This document shows, one piece after another, positions 1 through 10,104 of a stretch of DNA of 64,000 bases; position 1 is the first letter of the stretch; each line of letters begins with the position of its first letter. The notes beneath the pieces are model-generated. The model saw only the letters and a list, made by a program, of their open reading frames with translations. It was not told the origin of the DNA and ran no database searches. Origin of the DNA: Acinetobacter albensis (lineage in GTDB: Bacteria > Pseudomonadota > Gammaproteobacteria > Pseudomonadales > Moraxellaceae); assembly GCF_900095025.1 (NCBI RefSeq), contig NZ_FMBK01000008.1:1-64000 (forward strand). The letters are read 5' to 3'. The position numbers and the translations under genes were made by a program.

Positions 1-32
1 TTACCCATGTGAGAGTAAGTCATCGCCAGCTC
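1..32 (+). rRNA. rrf: 5S ribosomal RNA, 3' end only
   Basis: The first 32 bases match the conserved 3' end of bacterial 5S rRNA (CCCATGTGAGAGTA followed by GTCATCGCCAG). The rest of the gene, and presumably the whole rrn operon, lies to the left of the window. The hairpin at 44-76 follows directly, which fits the end of an rRNA operon. The exact 3' base is uncertain by a few nucleotides. Confidence 0.85.
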
Positions 33-43
33 ATTATTCTAAA

Positions 44-76
44 CCCCCCTCAGTCAAAAGACTGAGGGGGGTTTTT
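44..76 (+). terminator. Rho-independent terminator of the rRNA operon
   Basis: A perfect 12-bp stem, CCCCCCTCAGTC pairing with GACTGAGGGGGG, closes an AAAA loop and is followed by TTTTT. It lies about 12 bases after the 5S end. Confidence 0.93.
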
Positions 77-223
77 CTATACATAATTTAAAAAGCTGGA
101 AAGTGAAATAAATAAATTTAAAAAATACCCGCATTCAATTTGGTTACCAATAAAAACAGCCAGTCCTTATTTTTAATTTAGGATGAAGGAAGTGATAAAT
201 TTTGATCATAGGGACGAATTTGA

Positions 224-1414
224 ATGAAAATATTTCAACAGCAGATATTCAATACGATTATATTAACGGGCACATTTTTTTTAAGTGCATGTAGCACACA
301 AGTCAGCTCATCATCCCAATCTGAACAAGAAAAAAAGAGCAATCACGCCTCTGCAATGCAGAAATCTAAGCAGTTAAATCAAACGTATCAAGTTAAAATT
401 ATTGAAAAATTTGATGAGCCTTGGGCTATGACGGCTTTGCCAAGTGGGCAACTTCTAGTTACTGAGCGTAAAGGAAAATTAAAACTATTTAATCCAACTA
501 CTCAGCAACAAATTGAGGTTCAAGGTTTACCAAAAGTGGCTTATGGTGGACAAGGTGGTTTAGGAGATCTTGCTGTACATCCTCAATTTGAGCAAAACCA
601 GTATATCTATCTTAGTTATGTCGAGGCTGGGCAAGGTGGTTATGGTGCAGTAGTGGCTCGGGGAGAATTGGATTTAACAGATACAAAAAAACCGCAAATT
701 AAAAATTTAAAGATGATTTGGCAACAAATTCCTAAAGTGTCTGGTCAAGGTCACTATAGCCATCGAATTTTGTTTGGAACAGATGGCAAACTTTGGTTGA
801 GTTCGGGGGATCGTCAAAAGTTTGAACCTGCACAAGATATGAAGTCCAATTTAGGTAAAATATTGCGCTTAAATGATGATGGAACACCTGTTACTGATAA
901 TCCCTTTTTTAGTCAAGGAGCGATCGAAAAGCAAATCTGGTCTTTAGGGCATCGTAATCCATTGGGCCTCGCATTTGACCTCAAAAATCAGCTTTGGACT
1001 GTAGAAATGGGACCAAAAGGCGGAGATGAACTCAATCGAGTGATTAAAGGTCAAAATTATGGTTATCCTTTGGTCTCAAACGGGGATCACTATGATGGAA
1101 CCGATATTCCAGATCATTCTACTCGACCTGAATTTCAAGCGCCTGAAATCAGTTGGACTCCAGTAATATCGCCATCAAGTTTGATTTTTTATAATGGGAA
1201 TCAATTTCCTGCATGGAAAAATAAGGCATTAATTGGTGGATTATCTTCTGAAGCCATTGTTGTGGTCGATACCGAAGTCAAACCTGTCCAAGAAGTGCAA
1301 CGCTTAAAGATGAAGCAACGAATTCGGGCTTTATTTGAAAATCAAGATGGTTCAATTTGGGTACTTGAAGATGGCAAAAATGCCAAATTACTGAAATTGG
1401 TTGCAAAAGAGTAA
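224..1414 (+). CDS. PQQ-dependent sugar dehydrogenase, lipoprotein (aldose sugar dehydrogenase type)
   Basis: This 396-residue protein belongs to the soluble PQQ glucose/aldose dehydrogenase family, a six-bladed beta-propeller that oxidises sugars with pyrroloquinoline quinone. The N-terminus has a hydrophobic signal and a lipobox (LSAC, Cys at about residue 23), so it is probably a membrane-anchored periplasmic lipoprotein. Family motifs are visible: GGQGGLGDLAVHP near 108, SHRILFGTDGKLWLSSGDR near 178, LGHRNPLGLAF near 240 and GDELN...GQNYGYP near 265. It resembles YliI/Asd more than the longer soluble glucose dehydrogenase of A. calcoaceticus. AGGGA lies about 9 bases before the ATG. It stands alone after the rRNA operon; no PQQ biosynthesis gene is in the window. 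The sugar substrate cannot be read from sequence. Confidence 0.88.
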   Translation: MKIFQQQIFNTIILTGTFFLSACSTQVSSSSQSEQEKKSNHASAMQKSKQLNQTYQVKIIEKFDEPWAMTALPSGQLLVTERKGKLKLFNPTTQQQIEVQGLPKVAYGGQGGLGDLAVHPQFEQNQYIYLSYVEAGQGGYGAVVARGELDLTDTKKPQIKNLKMIWQQIPKVSGQGHYSHRILFGTDGKLWLSSGDRQKFEPAQDMKSNLGKILRLNDDGTPVTDNPFFSQGAIEKQIWSLGHRNPLGLAFDLKNQLWTVEMGPKGGDELNRVIKGQNYGYPLVSNGDHYDGTDIPDHSTRPEFQAPEISWTPVISPSSLIFYNGNQFPAWKNKALIGGLSSEAIVVVDTEVKPVQEVQRLKMKQRIRALFENQDGSIWVLEDGKNAKLLKLVAKE

Positions 1415-1709
1415 GTTATTACAATGTGACGGACGATACTCTTATTGTAGAAGTAGCGTCCGTATCCCAAAAAGAGATAGAAAACAAAAAACCCAACGTC
1501 CTGTTGAGTCTTTTGCTGTATTCATTACAATGTATAACTCCTGTTGTACCGATCAGCTTTCTACTGTTTTGTGCGCTTATCATTGTTGTTTTTCGCTTTA
1601 GAAAAATACTGTTTCTTTATAAACTCAGTCTAGGATTAAAAAATCTGACGAATAGCAGCAAAATTCTGCAAATACTCTAAGCTAAAAACCATTAAGAATG
1701 CTTCAAAAC

Positions 1710-2252
1710 TTAAGCACTCACATATTGAATTAATTTATTTAAAATAGACTTGAGTGTTTTAGTATCAAATTCATTTGGCTCAAATTCTTCTGTTTTATTC
1801 CTTAAGAAGATGTCACGAATTTCAATCACTGCATTGCTATCAATCAAACCCAATTGCGTTCCCACTTGACGAATTTGGTCAATTGAACGTGAACCATTGG
1901 TGCTACCATAACCTATATAAGCCGCAGGTTTACCTTGCCATTCTTTGCCCAAATAGTCGAGTGCATTTTTTAAAGCAGGACTGTAGCCATGATTATATTC
2001 AGGGCTAATCAAAATAAAGGCATCTGCTGACGCAATTTTATCGGCCCACTGCTGTTGTTTGGGTTGATCGTAAATCCCTGTGAGCGGTGGATGGCTGCCT
2101 GCAAATATAGGTAAATCCCATTCTTTTAAATCGACCAATTCAACTTGAACAGTATTGAAATTTTCCTTCTCAATGCTCTGTTGTACCCATCGTGCGACTT
2201 TAATCGCGGTACGTCCTTCACGAACACTGCCTACAATAATTTGTATTCTCAT
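1710..2252 (-). CDS. NADPH-dependent FMN reductase family protein
   Basis: A 180-residue flavodoxin-like protein. The N-terminal phosphate-binding loop (GSVREGRTAIKVARW, about residues 8-22) and the SPEYNHGYSPALKNALDYL segment (about 83-101) are hallmarks of the NADPH_dep_FMN_red family, which includes azoreductase/chromate-reductase-like and SsuE-like enzymes. It probably reduces FMN or quinones in the cytoplasm. The terminator at 2336-2363 lies upstream, so it is likely transcribed on its own. It might supply reduced flavin to SsuD, since no ssuE lies in the sulfonate operon, but that is inference only. Confidence 0.85.
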   Translation of the reverse strand: MRIQIIVGSVREGRTAIKVARWVQQSIEKENFNTVQVELVDLKEWDLPIFAGSHPPLTGIYDQPKQQQWADKIASADAFILISPEYNHGYSPALKNALDYLGKEWQGKPAAYIGYGSTNGSRSIDQIRQVGTQLGLIDSNAVIEIRDIFLRNKTEEFEPNEFDTKTLKSILNKLIQYVSA

Positions 2253-2335
2253 AGTGAACTCATTTTTATCAAGTAGGCTTTAAATTAATATGAATAGCTT
2301 TGACTGGGTATGAGGAATTTGTATCTTTAAACATT

Positions 2336-2363
2336 AAAAAAAGCTCCCTAAGGAGCTTTTTTT
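2336..2363 (-). terminator. Terminator of the ribF-ileS-lspA-fkpB direction (symmetric)
   Basis: A 12-bp stem (AAAAAAAGCTCC with GGAGCTTTTTTT, loop CTAA) gives a U-tract on both strands. On the minus strand it lies 35 bases after the fkpB stop. Confidence 0.88.
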
Positions 2364-2397
2364 AATACAATTTTCTTTGGCGCAGAATTATTGATTT

Positions 2398-2880
2398 TTA
2401 AACTAACTTAATCCCTTGTTGACCAGCAGGGGTCACTTTAAAAATTTCTACCTCAAAGGTAATATCTTTGCCTGCTAGAGGATGGTTGAAGTCAATCTCG
2501 GTAATGTGTTCACCGACTGATCTCACTACACCAAAGAGACTCTGCTTGGCTTTGTCTTCAAACTCGATCATGTGACCCACCACAGGCGTTTGTTCGAATT
2601 TAACGGTATCAAAAGTCTGTATGTTTTCAGGGTTCCAAGGGCCAAATGCATCTTCCGGAGGAAGACTGACTGTGCGACGATCGCCGGCACGTAAACCAAA
2701 AAGTGATTTTTCAAAACCAGGTAATAAACTACCGTCGCCCATGACCAAGCTTACAGGTTCTTCACGGCTACGTGTGTTATCAATTTCTACCCCATTTTCA
2801 ATGGCAACTGAAAAGTGTAATTCTACTTTTGAGCCATCTGCAATACGGGTTTCTTCATTAGGATAAATAATTTCAGTCAT
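2398..2880 (-). CDS. fkpB: FKBP-type peptidyl-prolyl cis-trans isomerase
   Basis: A 160-residue SlpA/FkpB-type FKBP prolyl isomerase. The central LLPGFEKSLFGLRAGDRRTVSLPPEDAFGPWNPENI segment, split here as LLPGFEKSLFGLRAGD and SLPPEDAFGPWNPENI, is characteristic, as is the following insert-in-flap region. The start chosen is the ATG at 2880, giving [10 protein letters not shown]; the frame continues upstream into lspA. This ATG overlaps the lspA stop as ATGACTGA, which implies translational coupling. In E. coli the same gene follows lspA and precedes ispH; here an unrelated flavin reductase follows. It probably acts as a cytoplasmic folding catalyst. Confidence 0.9.
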   Translation of the reverse strand: MTEIIYPNEETRIADGSKVELHFSVAIENGVEIDNTRSREEPVSLVMGDGSLLPGFEKSLFGLRAGDRRTVSLPPEDAFGPWNPENIQTFDTVKFEQTPVVGHMIEFEDKAKQSLFGVVRSVGEHITEIDFNHPLAGKDITFEVEIFKVTPAGQQGIKLV

Positions 2881-3415
2881 GACGTTGTATCTCTGCCTGT
2901 TGAATACGTTTTTTTTCAAGAAAGAACGTATCGATCAACAGTAAAATAGTGCCTAAGGTGATTGCACTGTCTGCAATATTAAAAGCGGGGAAATGGCTGT
3001 TATTGTAATAAACGTGAACAAAATCGACCACATAACCTAAAGATACACGGTCAATTAAATTGCCAATCGCACCCCCTAAAATGAGAGCAATCGCGATAGG
3101 CAAAATTTTCACAGTTTTTGGCATACGCATCAGCCAAAATACAAAAATTACCGACACCAATGTTGCCAGCGAAGTAAAGAAATAACGCTGCCAACCACCC
3201 GCATCGGACAAGAAACTAAAAGCTGCGCCATAGTTATGCAGTAATGTCCAATTTAAAAAGGGCAGTACAGGCACTGGATCTGCATAATTCAGATGCGTTG
3301 TTGCAATCCATTTGGTCCATTGATCGAGAATAATCGCGACAATAGATAAGCCTAACCACATTAAATTATGTGGGTAGAATTGGAATAAGCCCTTTTTCGT
3401 TTGTGGATTAGGCAT
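2873..3415 (-). CDS. lspA: Lipoprotein signal peptidase (signal peptidase II)
   Basis: LspA is an inner-membrane aspartyl protease that cleaves prolipoprotein signal peptides at the lipidated cysteine. The 180-residue protein has four hydrophobic segments. Both catalytic aspartate regions are present: YVVDFVHVY and the [11 protein letters not shown] box near the C-terminus. The ATG at 3415 is used because it overlaps the ileS stop (ATGCCTAA); upstream in-frame residues are ileS shadow. It overlaps fkpB by 8 bases, so ileS, lspA and fkpB are very likely one mRNA. Confidence 0.95.
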   Translation of the reverse strand: MPNPQTKKGLFQFYPHNLMWLGLSIVAIILDQWTKWIATTHLNYADPVPVLPFLNWTLLHNYGAAFSFLSDAGGWQRYFFTSLATLVSVIFVFWLMRMPKTVKILPIAIALILGGAIGNLIDRVSLGYVVDFVHVYYNNSHFPAFNIADSAITLGTILLLIDTFFLEKKRIQQAEIQRHD

Positions 3416-6254
3416 ATTTTCTCTCTTCGCCTTGACCTGTAGGAAGGTTGATAATACAACGTGAACAAAGCCCTGGATGTTCAAGATGTGTATTTACATC
3501 TTGCAAGACATGCCAGCAACGCGCGCATTTTTCACCTGAAGCAGCTGAAACTTTTACACGCAAGCCTTCAAGGTCAGTGGCTTCACCTTGGGTTTCATCT
3601 AGTGCATTCACATATACAGTTGATGTGATAAGCACAAAACGCAATTCATCGCTTAGTTGATCCAGCACGTTTTTAAGTTCAGCACTTGCCCACAGTTCAA
3701 CTTTGGCAGATAAATTTGAACCGATCAATTTTGCATTACGGGCTGCTTCAATTTGCTTATTGACCGCAGATTTAACCGCAATCATGGTTTGCCAGTCGGC
3801 TTCTGAAATCAGGTTGGCAGTTGAAGCAACAGGAATGTCATACCATTCTGTGGTAAATACATATTTCTCGGTCTGACCCGGAATTAACGGCCAAGCTTCT
3901 TGCGCAGTAAAGGTCAAGATCGGTGCCATCCAACGGACAAAGGCTTGTACCAAGTGATACAACGCAGTTTGTGCCGAATGACGCGCTTGAGAATCTGCTT
4001 TGGTGGTGTACTGACGGTCTTTGATAATGTCGAGGTAGAAACCACCCAAGTCATTAATACAGAAGTTGGTCAATGAACTGGCCACGATATGGAAATTCAT
4101 ATCTTCATAGGCTTGTTGAATGGTTTTTTGTACCTCAGCCGCACGTTGCAAGATGTATTGATCTAGCGCGATCAATTGATCCACGGGCAAGGCATCTGTC
4201 GCAGGGGTGAAACCATTTAGGTTTGCCAACAAGAAACGCAAAGTGTTACGAATACGACGGTAGCCGTCTGATGCACGGTTAAAGATTTCTTTACCTGCGG
4301 TCATTTCATAACGATAGTCTGCAGATGCAATCCAGAAACGTAAACCATCTGCACCCATATCTTTAATGATGTCTTGTGGTGTGATCACGTTGCCGATTGA
4401 CTTCGACATTTTTCGGCCTTTTTCATCGACCACGAAACCGTGAGTCAATAAGCCTTTGTATGGTGCACGTTTATTAATCGCAATTGAAGTTAAGAGTGAA
4501 GACTGGAACCAACCACGGTGTTGATCTGAACCTTCAAGGTACAAATCAGCAGGATCAGTCAAATCTTCACGTTCACGAAGTACTGCATAATGCGTTGTGC
4601 CTGAGTCAAACCAAACGTCTAAGGTATCACGAACCGCGTTGTACTGTTCAGCATCCGTACCAATGAACTCAGATGCATCACGGTTATACCAACCATCAAT
4701 GCCTTCTTGTTCGATCAGTTTAGCAACATCTTCAATCAGCTCAGGCGTACGTGGATGCAATTCGTTGGTGTCTTTATGTACGAAGAATGGAATTGGCACA
4801 CCCCAAGTACGTTGACGCGAAATACACCAGTCTGGACGACCTTCGATCATCGATTGAATTCGGTTTTTACCCCAATCTGGCACAAAGCTGATGTCATTTT
4901 CGATTGCATTCAGTGCATTCTGACGTAAACCTTTGGCATCCATGCTGATGAACCATTGTGGGGTTGCACGGAAAATGATCGGTGTTTTATGACGCCAACA
5001 ATGCGGATAGCTATGTTTGATTGGAATATGTGCCCAAAGCTTATTGTTGTCAGCCAGCGCTGCAATAATTTTTGGATTGGCTTTATAAATGTGCTCGCCT
5101 GCAAATAGGGGAGAGGTTGGTAAATACACCCCATTACCACCAACAGGATTGTCCACTTTTAAGTTGTACAACAAGCCGACTTTATAATCGTCCACACCAT
5201 GGCCTGGTGCAGTATGTACTGCACCCGTACCACTGGTTGCAATCACGTGCTCACCCAAAATCACAGGCACTTGGCGCTCAGTAATTAAAGGATGCTGTAA
5301 TTGTAAATTTTCAAGCTTAGCACCTGTAAAATCTGCCAAGACTTCAAACGTTATGTAACCGTAGCGTTCAATTGCCGATTCAACCAAATCTTTTGCAAGA
5401 ATAAAGTTTTGATCAGCTTTTTCTTCACCACGTGCTTTTACTAACTGGTATTCGATATCGGTATGTACTGCAACGGCTTGGTTGGCTGGAATGGTCCAAG
5501 GCGTCGTTGTCCAAATCACCATATCGGTTGAATCAGTCACGCTCACGCCTAGACGTGCAGATAAATCCGCAAGATCAATAACGTTGAAACCGACATCAAT
5601 CGCATCCGATTTTTTATCTTCATATTCAACTTCAGCTTCAGCAAGTGCTGAACCACAGTCTAAACACCAGTTGACGGGTTTAAGACCCGGCTCAATATGA
5701 CCTGCTTTGGCAATTTCACCGAGTGAACGAACGATGTCTGCTTCTTGTTTGAAGTTCATCGTCAGATAAGGATTGTCCCAATCCCCAAAAACACCCATGC
5801 GTACGAAGTCTTTCTTTTGCAATTCGACTTGTGTGTAAGCATATTCACGGCAATGTTTACGGAATGTTGCAGCATCGACTTTAACGCCAACCTTACCGAC
5901 TTTTTCTTCAACTTTCAGTTCAATTGGTAAACCGTGACAGTCCCAACCTGGAACATACGGTGCATCGAAACCATCCATCACACGGCTTTTGATGATGATG
6001 TCTTTGAGGACTTTATTGACTGCATGACCGAGGTGAATTTGACCATTGGCATAAGGAGGGCCGTCATGAAGCACATATTTTTTCTTGCCAATACGCGATG
6101 CACGAATCTGCTGATAAATGTTGTCGGCGTACCACTCTTCTAACCATTTTGCTTCTCGTACTGCAAGATTTGCTTTCATCGCAAATTCAGTACCTGGCAG
6201 GTTTAACGTGGCTTTATAATCCACAGCATTTTCAGTAGTTTGCTTATCGCTCAT
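3408..6254 (-). CDS. ileS: Isoleucyl-tRNA synthetase
   Basis: The 948-residue class I synthetase charges tRNA-Ile. The HIGH-type signature is HLGH at about residues 74-77, the KMSKS loop occurs intact in [13 protein letters not shown] in the second half, and the C-terminal zinc finger CARCWH...CSRC sits near residues 910-935. The length is normal for bacterial IleS. The ATG at 6254 is preceded by a short 63-bp gap to ribF, so the two are probably co-transcribed. Confidence 0.98.
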   Translation of the reverse strand: MSDKQTTENAVDYKATLNLPGTEFAMKANLAVREAKWLEEWYADNIYQQIRASRIGKKKYVLHDGPPYANGQIHLGHAVNKVLKDIIIKSRVMDGFDAPYVPGWDCHGLPIELKVEEKVGKVGVKVDAATFRKHCREYAYTQVELQKKDFVRMGVFGDWDNPYLTMNFKQEADIVRSLGEIAKAGHIEPGLKPVNWCLDCGSALAEAEVEYEDKKSDAIDVGFNVIDLADLSARLGVSVTDSTDMVIWTTTPWTIPANQAVAVHTDIEYQLVKARGEEKADQNFILAKDLVESAIERYGYITFEVLADFTGAKLENLQLQHPLITERQVPVILGEHVIATSGTGAVHTAPGHGVDDYKVGLLYNLKVDNPVGGNGVYLPTSPLFAGEHIYKANPKIIAALADNNKLWAHIPIKHSYPHCWRHKTPIIFRATPQWFISMDAKGLRQNALNAIENDISFVPDWGKNRIQSMIEGRPDWCISRQRTWGVPIPFFVHKDTNELHPRTPELIEDVAKLIEQEGIDGWYNRDASEFIGTDAEQYNAVRDTLDVWFDSGTTHYAVLREREDLTDPADLYLEGSDQHRGWFQSSLLTSIAINKRAPYKGLLTHGFVVDEKGRKMSKSIGNVITPQDIIKDMGADGLRFWIASADYRYEMTAGKEIFNRASDGYRRIRNTLRFLLANLNGFTPATDALPVDQLIALDQYILQRAAEVQKTIQQAYEDMNFHIVASSLTNFCINDLGGFYLDIIKDRQYTTKADSQARHSAQTALYHLVQAFVRWMAPILTFTAQEAWPLIPGQTEKYVFTTEWYDIPVASTANLISEADWQTMIAVKSAVNKQIEAARNAKLIGSNLSAKVELWASAELKNVLDQLSDELRFVLITSTVYVNALDETQGEATDLEGLRVKVSAASGEKCARCWHVLQDVNTHLEHPGLCSRCIINLPTGQGEERKYA

Positions 6255-6317
6255 GCAAGTTGTCTTCCAATTAAATCAGTCTTAAGCTGACGCATTTTTC
6301 AATAAAATTTGGGGGAT

Positions 6318-7319
6318 TTAAAAGGGGAAGTTGGGAGTATTGAGTCGAAAATCAAGCAATTTTTCAACATCATCATCAATTCCCGCTTTTAATGCTTCAA
6401 GCGAAGGGTAGTCCTTTTCACCATGTAAATAGTTCAAAAACGTCACCCGCATTAATAGGCCATACAGATTAGCAGAAACATCAGGAAAATGTACTTCTAA
6501 TCGCCATTCTGGACGTTCTTGTTGGATGGCTGGACGCGTTCCAACATGACCTGCACCAAACAAACTTGTCGACATATAGCCTGCGATGCCCAATTGGTCT
6601 GGATGATCCTTTTTAACTTTCTGTTTTAACGATTCAGTTTCACACAATACATCTACGCCATAAATTCCATTCAAACAGGGTTTGTGACGATTTAAACGAA
6701 CATTAATGGTTGGAAAGTCGATGGTACGTCCAATTTGGTCACCATATTGTACACGACCAATAATACTATAAGGACGACCCAGTAACTTTGCAGCTAAGGC
6801 TAAATCACCTGCCTGTAATGTTTGACGAATTCGAGTAGAGCTGACTCGCTCATTGCCCAATTCTATGGTATGCAAATTCGTGACCTGAAAACCGTAAGCA
6901 TTTAAAAATTCACTGTTACCTTGACGGTTTTTTCCAAAATGAAAGTCGTCGCCTAAAACCAAATGTTCAGTATTGAGTTTATTTTTTAAAATTTCTGCAA
7001 ATTGCTCTGCACTTAAGCTACGGAAATGATTATCAAATTTAGCAATCGCGATATAATCAACGCCTAATTCTGTTAAATATTCAACTTTTTCACGCAATGA
7101 ACTAATACGTGGAGGTGCCTCATAGCCTTTAAAAAACTCTAAAGGTTGTGGTTCAAAAATCATCACCAACGTTTTTAAATTTTGTTTTGCTGCCAGTTGT
7201 TTTAATTGTGCAATCATGGCTTGATGACCCAAATGTACACCGTCAAAATTACCAATCGTCACGGCAGTCTTTGGCAATTGAAAATTGGGTGTTAAAGCAT
7301 TCAAGCGGAGCAGCTTCAT
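6318..7319 (-). CDS. ribF: Bifunctional riboflavin kinase / FAD synthetase
   Basis: RibF converts riboflavin to FMN and FMN to FAD. The N-terminal nucleotidyltransferase domain carries the TIGNFDGVHLGHQ motif; the C-terminal flavokinase domain carries GRVQYGDQIGRTIDFPTINV. With the ATG at 7319 (MKLLRLNAL) the product is 333 residues, close to the family norm. An upstream in-frame ATG at 7364 would add 15 residues that look unlike the family. No strong ribosome binding site distinguishes the two. It is first in the ribF-ileS-lspA-fkpB run. Confidence 0.93.
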   Translation of the reverse strand: MKLLRLNALTPNFQLPKTAVTIGNFDGVHLGHQAMIAQLKQLAAKQNLKTLVMIFEPQPLEFFKGYEAPPRISSLREKVEYLTELGVDYIAIAKFDNHFRSLSAEQFAEILKNKLNTEHLVLGDDFHFGKNRQGNSEFLNAYGFQVTNLHTIELGNERVSSTRIRQTLQAGDLALAAKLLGRPYSIIGRVQYGDQIGRTIDFPTINVRLNRHKPCLNGIYGVDVLCETESLKQKVKKDHPDQLGIAGYMSTSLFGAGHVGTRPAIQQERPEWRLEVHFPDVSANLYGLLMRVTFLNYLHGEKDYPSLEALKAGIDDDVEKLLDFRLNTPNFPF

Positions 7320-7527
7320 GGGCGAATCAATAAACAAGAAATGATTAGGACTATATATTGCCATAATCTTTGGCTTTCGTCTTGTCGTTGTGTTTTTAGG
7401 CCAGCTTTTTTCACAAACAATAAAATTTATATCAATATTAATGATATTAAGAATAAATATTAATCAGTTTTTCTTATTTAAAAGAAGTTTTAAACTGTCT
7501 ATATCGCCACTTTATAGGTTTCCAGTG

Positions 7528-8658
7528 ATGAATAGACCTTTTCAACAACTACCGCAGATGCAGGATCTCATTCGACATTTTACCCCGAATTGGTTTGCTG
7601 TGACGATGGGAACAGGAGTTTTGGCTCTGATTGTCGCTGAATTACCGTTTGATTCGTTTTTAATGGGGCAAATGGGGACTATTTTATGGCAAATGAATAT
7701 GCTGATATTCATCTTGTTTTCAATATTGTATGGCTTGCGTTGGTTGATTTTTCCACACGAAGCGAGACAAATTTTTAAACATGCCAGTATGAGTTTGTTT
7801 TTAGGCGCGATTCCGATGGGACTGGCCACTATTTTGAATGGATTCTTGAAATTCGGCGTGCCCTTGTACGGGGATACTGCTGTTCAGATTGCACAAATGT
7901 TGTGGTATATCGATGTTGTGATGGCGCTTGTAATTGCTTGGATTATTCCATTTTGTATGTATAGCATACAGCAGCATGACTTAAAAACGATGTCTGCCGT
8001 GTGGTTATTGCCGATTGTCGCCTGTGAAGTTGCTGCCAGTTCAGGTGGGTTATTGCTCGCACATCTGCCGATGGGACAACAGGCGGTTGCAATATTATTG
8101 GGCAGCTATGTGCTTTGGGGTATTTCAGTTTTACCTGCATTCGCAATTTTAAGTATTTTAATGCTGCGTTTGGCACTTCATCAATTACCAGCGAAAGAAC
8201 TCGCAATCAGCAGTTGGTTGGCTTTAGGCCCTATTGCAACGGGTGCATTGGCCTTACTGTTATTAGGTGCTCAAGCTCCGCAAGTATTGGCAGTGATTGG
8301 GATGCAAAGTTTAGGAGAGATCTTTCAGCAGGTGGGTGTTTTCGCCAGTTTGATTTTATTGGGCTTTGCGACATGGTGGTTTGGAATCGCTGTTTTGACG
8401 ACTCTGAAGTATGTTCAAGATTTGCCTTTTAATTTAGGTTGGTGGGGGCTTACTTTTCCATTGGGGGTATTCAGTTTAGCTGTGCTGAACTTGGGCCATC
8501 AGATGAATTTATTGTTTATTTCTCAGCTCGGATATGGCTTTGCCACGATTTTAATCCTGCTCTGGATTATGGTCGCTTATAAAACCATACAGGGCTTTTA
8601 TCAGGGGCATTTATTTTTCTCTCCCTGTTTGAAAGCATATTTGGACGAACAACGTTAA
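7528..8658 (+). CDS. TDT-family transporter (TehA/Mae1/SSU1-like)
   Basis: A 376-residue, roughly ten-helix membrane protein of the tellurite-resistance/dicarboxylate transporter family. The N-terminal FTPNWFAVTMGTGVLALIV segment is the typical start of helix 1. Members export anions such as sulfite, malate or chloride-like ions; the substrate cannot be assigned here. The ATG at 7528 is preferred because the family match begins there; the open frame continues upstream to 7390 with low-complexity residues. It is divergent from ribF with a 208-bp spacer. Confidence 0.82.
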   Translation: MNRPFQQLPQMQDLIRHFTPNWFAVTMGTGVLALIVAELPFDSFLMGQMGTILWQMNMLIFILFSILYGLRWLIFPHEARQIFKHASMSLFLGAIPMGLATILNGFLKFGVPLYGDTAVQIAQMLWYIDVVMALVIAWIIPFCMYSIQQHDLKTMSAVWLLPIVACEVAASSGGLLLAHLPMGQQAVAILLGSYVLWGISVLPAFAILSILMLRLALHQLPAKELAISSWLALGPIATGALALLLLGAQAPQVLAVIGMQSLGEIFQQVGVFASLILLGFATWWFGIAVLTTLKYVQDLPFNLGWWGLTFPLGVFSLAVLNLGHQMNLLFISQLGYGFATILILLWIMVAYKTIQGFYQGHLFFSPCLKAYLDEQR

Positions 8659-8672
8659 AACATCTTTTCTTT

Positions 8673-8700
8673 AAGCGTATTTATATCTATAAATACGCTT
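8673..8700 (+). terminator. Inverted repeat, likely weak terminator of the TDT transporter gene
   Basis: AAGCGTATTTAT and ATAAATACGCTT form a perfect 12-bp stem around ATCT, 14 bases after the stop codon. It is followed by CATTTT rather than a clean T-run, so termination may be weak. Confidence 0.55.
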
Positions 8701-8801
8701 CATTTTAAAATGACAGTTTAGACAAGTGGCATCTATGATTTGCAGAGCTTTGGTTTTTCATTTTTAATGTATGCAGTTTTTGGTGGGGTATAGGTAAAGT
8801 A

Positions 8802-9368
8802 ATGTCCGATTTGGCTTTAATCATGGCGCTTCCAAATGAATCAAAAGATTTGTTTGAACAGGCAGGCATTCAAGTGCATTACAGCGGTATAGGAAAAGTG
8901 AATGCAGCATTCAAAGCCTTTGAAGTCATTCAGAAAACGGGTTGTAAAACCTTGTTAAACTTGGGGAGTGCTGGAAGTTCACATTTCGATGCACATGCAT
9001 TGGTTGAAGTGATGACGTTTGTACAACGTGATATGGATGTTTCACCTTTGGGTTTTGCAGTTGGGGTCACTCCGATGGATCATGATCATCCTGCGGATAT
9101 TCATTTAGAGACTTATTTTCAGCATTTGCCGAATGGCATTTGTGGAACAGGGGATAGCTTTGAAATTGGATTACCCAAAGTTCCTTGTCACTTGGTTGAT
9201 ATGGAAGGTTATGCCTTAGCCAAAGTGTGTAAAAAATTGGATGTACGCTTAATTTCTGTCAAATATATTACAGATGGTGCAAATGACAGCGCACATTTAG
9301 ATTGGGAAGAAAATTTATTATTGGGGGCACAAAAAATGTTAGCTCTTTATCAGCATCATTTTGTTTAA
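8802..9368 (+). CDS. Phosphorylase-superfamily nucleosidase (MTA/SAH nucleosidase-like)
   Basis: A 188-residue protein of the PNP/UDP phosphorylase superfamily, shorter than E. coli MTA/SAH nucleosidase (about 230). Residues that align with the catalytic machinery are present: an acidic residue near the N-terminus in MALPNES, the VDMEGYA nucleoside-binding box near residue 131 and the ITDGAND segment with the catalytic-type Asp near 152. It probably hydrolyses a purine nucleoside such as methylthioadenosine or S-adenosylhomocysteine, but the substrate is not certain. The ATG follows a 143-bp spacer containing the upstream gene's hairpin. Confidence 0.72.
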   Translation: MSDLALIMALPNESKDLFEQAGIQVHYSGIGKVNAAFKAFEVIQKTGCKTLLNLGSAGSSHFDAHALVEVMTFVQRDMDVSPLGFAVGVTPMDHDHPADIHLETYFQHLPNGICGTGDSFEIGLPKVPCHLVDMEGYALAKVCKKLDVRLISVKYITDGANDSAHLDWEENLLLGAQKMLALYQHHFV

Positions 9369-9427
9369 AGGCCAAAGCCGTTATTTTTATTATAAGAATT
9401 ATTTATTATTAAGTCATTTATAAAAAA

Positions 9428-9463
9428 TTTGGCGACCATAGAACGCTATGGTCGTATGCCAAA
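9428..9463 (-). terminator. Terminator of the TetR gene, between convergent genes
   Basis: A 9-bp perfect stem CGACCATAG/CTATGGTCG with loop AACG is extended by TTTGG/CCAAA across a small bulge. A U-rich run follows on the minus strand only, 27 bases after the tetR-type gene stop. Confidence 0.75.
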
Positions 9464-9489
9464 ATGATCCATCTTGATCATTCAACATT

Positions 9490-10104
9490 TTAAGCGCGAG
9501 GAATAACGCCGTACAACATCATATGCACACTATGTTGAATAATCCGCTGTTGCATACTGCGATTGCGTAAGGTTTTACCCGTAACCATTTCCATTTGGGT
9601 TGCAAAATCTGCATAGTTTTGAGTAATGGCCCAAATATTTAAAATTAAGAGTTCAGGATCAATTTGGGCTGAAATTTTTCCTTGCTCTTGCCAAGTGCTA
9701 ATGACTTTGGCTTTACGTTTAAATAATTTCTTTAATGGACCCTTCAAGATTGGCAAAATATGCGGTGCCCCTTGAATGACCTCTAAAGCAAACAAGCGAG
9801 ATGCTTTGGGTTGGGTACGAGAAACTTCAATTTTTTGCAATAAATAATTGGTGATGGCTTCTTCAGGTTCAAGCTCAGCTTCTAACATTTGTAAAGGGGC
9901 CAGCCATTTTTGTAATACTGTGGTCAGTACCTCGACATATAGGGCTTCTTTATTTTCATAATAATAGAAAATATTGGATTTATGCATTTCAGCAATTTGA
10001 GCAATCTCATCTAAGCTTGCCCCACTAAAACCATATAGGGAAAAGACATCTAGCGCTGCATTAAGCAGTTGGTGTCGTTTTTGAATACTCTTTTTTTGTT
10101 CCAT
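9490..10104 (-). CDS. TetR/AcrR-family transcriptional regulator (RutR-like C-terminus)
   Basis: This 204-residue regulator has an N-terminal helix-turn-helix (ALDVFSLYGFSGASLDEIA...KSNIFYYYENKEALY, about residues 17-60). Its C-terminal domain contains SRLFALEVIQGAPHI (about 102-116), which resembles the RutR/YcdC ligand-binding domain. RutR controls pyrimidine use in E. coli, but the ligand here is unknown. The neighbouring ssu operon, transcribed in the same direction and ending 354 bp upstream, is a possible but unproven target. Two TTTTAGATCA copies lie in its upstream region. Confidence 0.82.
   Translation of the reverse strand: MEQKKSIQKRHQLLNAALDVFSLYGFSGASLDEIAQIAEMHKSNIFYYYENKEALYVEVLTTVLQKWLAPLQMLEAELEPEEAITNYLLQKIEVSRTQPKASRLFALEVIQGAPHILPILKGPLKKLFKRKAKVISTWQEQGKISAQIDPELLILNIWAITQNYADFATQMEMVTGKTLRNRSMQQRIIQHSVHMMLYGVIPRA

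Noticed and set aside
1..223. Possible tRNA gene next to the rRNA operon
   Set aside because: No cloverleaf or CCA-ended candidate could be found between the 5S end and the first gene.
1426..1680. GTG-started 84-codon frame with a hydrophobic middle after the PQQ dehydrogenase gene, and an overlapping frame at 1401-1601
   Set aside because: No ribosome binding site, rare start, two competing frames and unconvincing composition. The 295-bp gap is better left as non-coding, though a small membrane protein cannot be excluded.
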